The position numbers were made by a program, and so were the translations under genes. 15,495 nt of DNA, taken from Anaerolineae bacterium (GTDB lineage: Bacteria > Chloroflexota > Anaerolineae > Aggregatilineales > UBA3940). Positions 14,764-15,495 of the stretch are shown here, in pieces; the first letter of the stretch is position 1; every line of letters starts with the position of its first letter. Under the pieces are notes generated by a model, which worked only from the letters and a program-made list of their open reading frames with translations, was not told the DNA's origin and did not search any database. Location: the NCBI GenBank assembly GCA_016926985.1, contig JAFGNO010000040.1, positions 1 to 15,495 of the forward strand. The letters are read 5' to 3'.

Positions 14764-15495
14764 TTACTGCGCCGGTATTTGCACCGAGGACATATTGCCA
14801 AAGGCATCAATGGCATCAACCAGGATGCCAGTTTCTTCAACAATCACTTCAACTGAGAAAGCGCCATCTTCATCAACAGTCACCATGAAACCATTCACAT
14901 AAACGATCGCGTCTGGCTCGGTGAGCCCGGTAACGGTTACGGTGCTGCCCGTGGCAACGCTGCCAGCCGGGCTGCTGATGGTAAGCGATGGCGGGATGAG
15001 ATCCTCGATCCCGGTCACAACCAGCTCATCACCCTGAACAGCCGTCAACTCCTCACCGGCATCGACCACCGCCTCGGCGCCGTCCATGCTGACGCCAACC
15101 GACCCTTCAGCAGTGTAATAATACGAGGACTCGCCGCTCAGAACAGAGACGCCAAATCGGGTGCCGCGCACCGACGCCGTTGACGACGGCGTGCCAACGT
15201 CGAAGGTCCGGGTGCCCAGCAGGCGCTGAACACGGCTGAAAATCCGTCCTGAGAGCAGTTCCAGCCGGACAGCACCGTCTGTGTCAGCCTCCCTTGCCAG
15301 TGCAGCAACAGTCAGCGCAGTGCCTTCGTAGAGGTCAACTGCGCTGCCATCCGCCAGGATGATCTGTCCGGCAGATTCGCTGCCAACCACAACCCGGTCT
15401 CCGGCGCGAATGGCAACGCTGTCGCCCGCCGAAAGGGATAACGTATCGGTAGATTTAATAAACAACAGGATCGTATTCTGCCGGGTGATTTCTGC
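14764..15495 (-). CDS. FecR-domain protein with C-terminal Ig-like domain (5' end beyond window)
   Basis: The reading frame stays open to the right edge (it begins there with AEITRQNTILLF), so the N-terminus, probably with a signal peptide, is missing; the in-frame TTG at 15465 is not a credible start. The FecR domain is recognised by SLSAGDSVAIRAGDRV, an ILADGSAVDLYEGTAL strand pair, the LELLSGRIFSRV stretch and the STASVRGTRFGVSV signature. After a bridging segment comes a bacterial Ig-like domain (from about PPSLTISSPAGS) ending VQIPAQ. FecR domains sense or scaffold at the outer face of the membrane. In bacteria other than classic iron-uptake systems they commonly neighbour CHASE2 receptors, which fits the kinase gene in this window. 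No sigma factor is visible here, so an iron-citrate role is not supported. Confidence 0.85.
   Translation of the reverse strand, partial: AEITRQNTILLFIKSTDTLSLSAGDSVAIRAGDRVVVGSESAGQIILADGSAVDLYEGTALTVAALAREADTDGAVRLELLSGRIFSRVQRLLGTRTFDVGTPSSTASVRGTRFGVSVLSGESSYYYTAEGSVGVSMDGAEAVVDAGEELTAVQGDELVVTGIEDLIPPSLTISSPAGSVATGSTVTVTGLTEPDAIVYVNGFMVTVDEDGAFSVEVIVEETGILVDAIDAFGNMSSVQIPAQ

Noticed and set aside
14764..15495. Classic FecIR iron-citrate signalling
   Set aside because: No ECF sigma factor or TonB-dependent receptor is present, and the Ig-like C-terminus is unlike the iron regulator FecR.

Overview
The window carries eight protein genes, one of them cut by the right edge, and no RNA gene, CRISPR array or insertion sequence that I can see. 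Moderately high G+C, TTG as well as ATG starts, a serine/threonine kinase joined to CHASE2, an FHA protein, a tandem Ig-like repeat surface protein and a LysM/M23 protein together suggest a free-living bacterium rich in eukaryote-like signalling. I lean towards Chloroflexota (Anaerolineae-like), but that is an inference from gene content, not from a marker gene.

Left part (1-5327, all minus strand): an unrecognised 507-residue protein with two membrane segments (36-1559), then two tandemly duplicated permeases of the ArsB/NhaD (ion transporter) type (1703-3448 and 3582-5327). Both permeases are exactly 581 residues long, collinear without gaps, and carry an extra N-terminal extracytoplasmic domain. 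Upstream of the first gene sits a TATAAT box with an 11-bp-period direct repeat; a hairpin terminator separates it from the permease pair.

Middle (5328-10771): a divergent promoter region leads rightward to a membrane-anchored LysM/M23 peptidase (5610-6743). Its stop codon directly abuts the stop of a convergent single-domain response regulator (6744-7133). Back to back with that is a 1162-residue membrane receptor (7283-10771): Ser/Thr kinase, helical repeats, transmembrane segment, CHASE2 sensor, three transmembrane segments and a class III cyclase-like domain. The kinase motifs are intact. The cyclase-like domain has lost both metal-binding aspartates, the purine-contacting lysine and the transition-state arginine.

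Right part (10841-15495, all minus strand): from the edge inwards, a FecR-domain protein with a C-terminal Ig-like domain (5' end missing), a terminator and a new promoter, a surface protein with seven cadherin-like repeats and a C-terminal membrane anchor, and an FHA-domain protein. A bidirectional terminator separates FHA and kinase genes.

Read together, 5610-15495 looks like an envelope-sensing locus: CHASE2 and FecR proteins often neighbour each other, the kinase would write phosphothreonine, and the FHA protein would read it. The most unusual points are the dead cyclase domain fused to a live kinase and the Asp-to-Ala change in a conserved transport motif of one permease copy.
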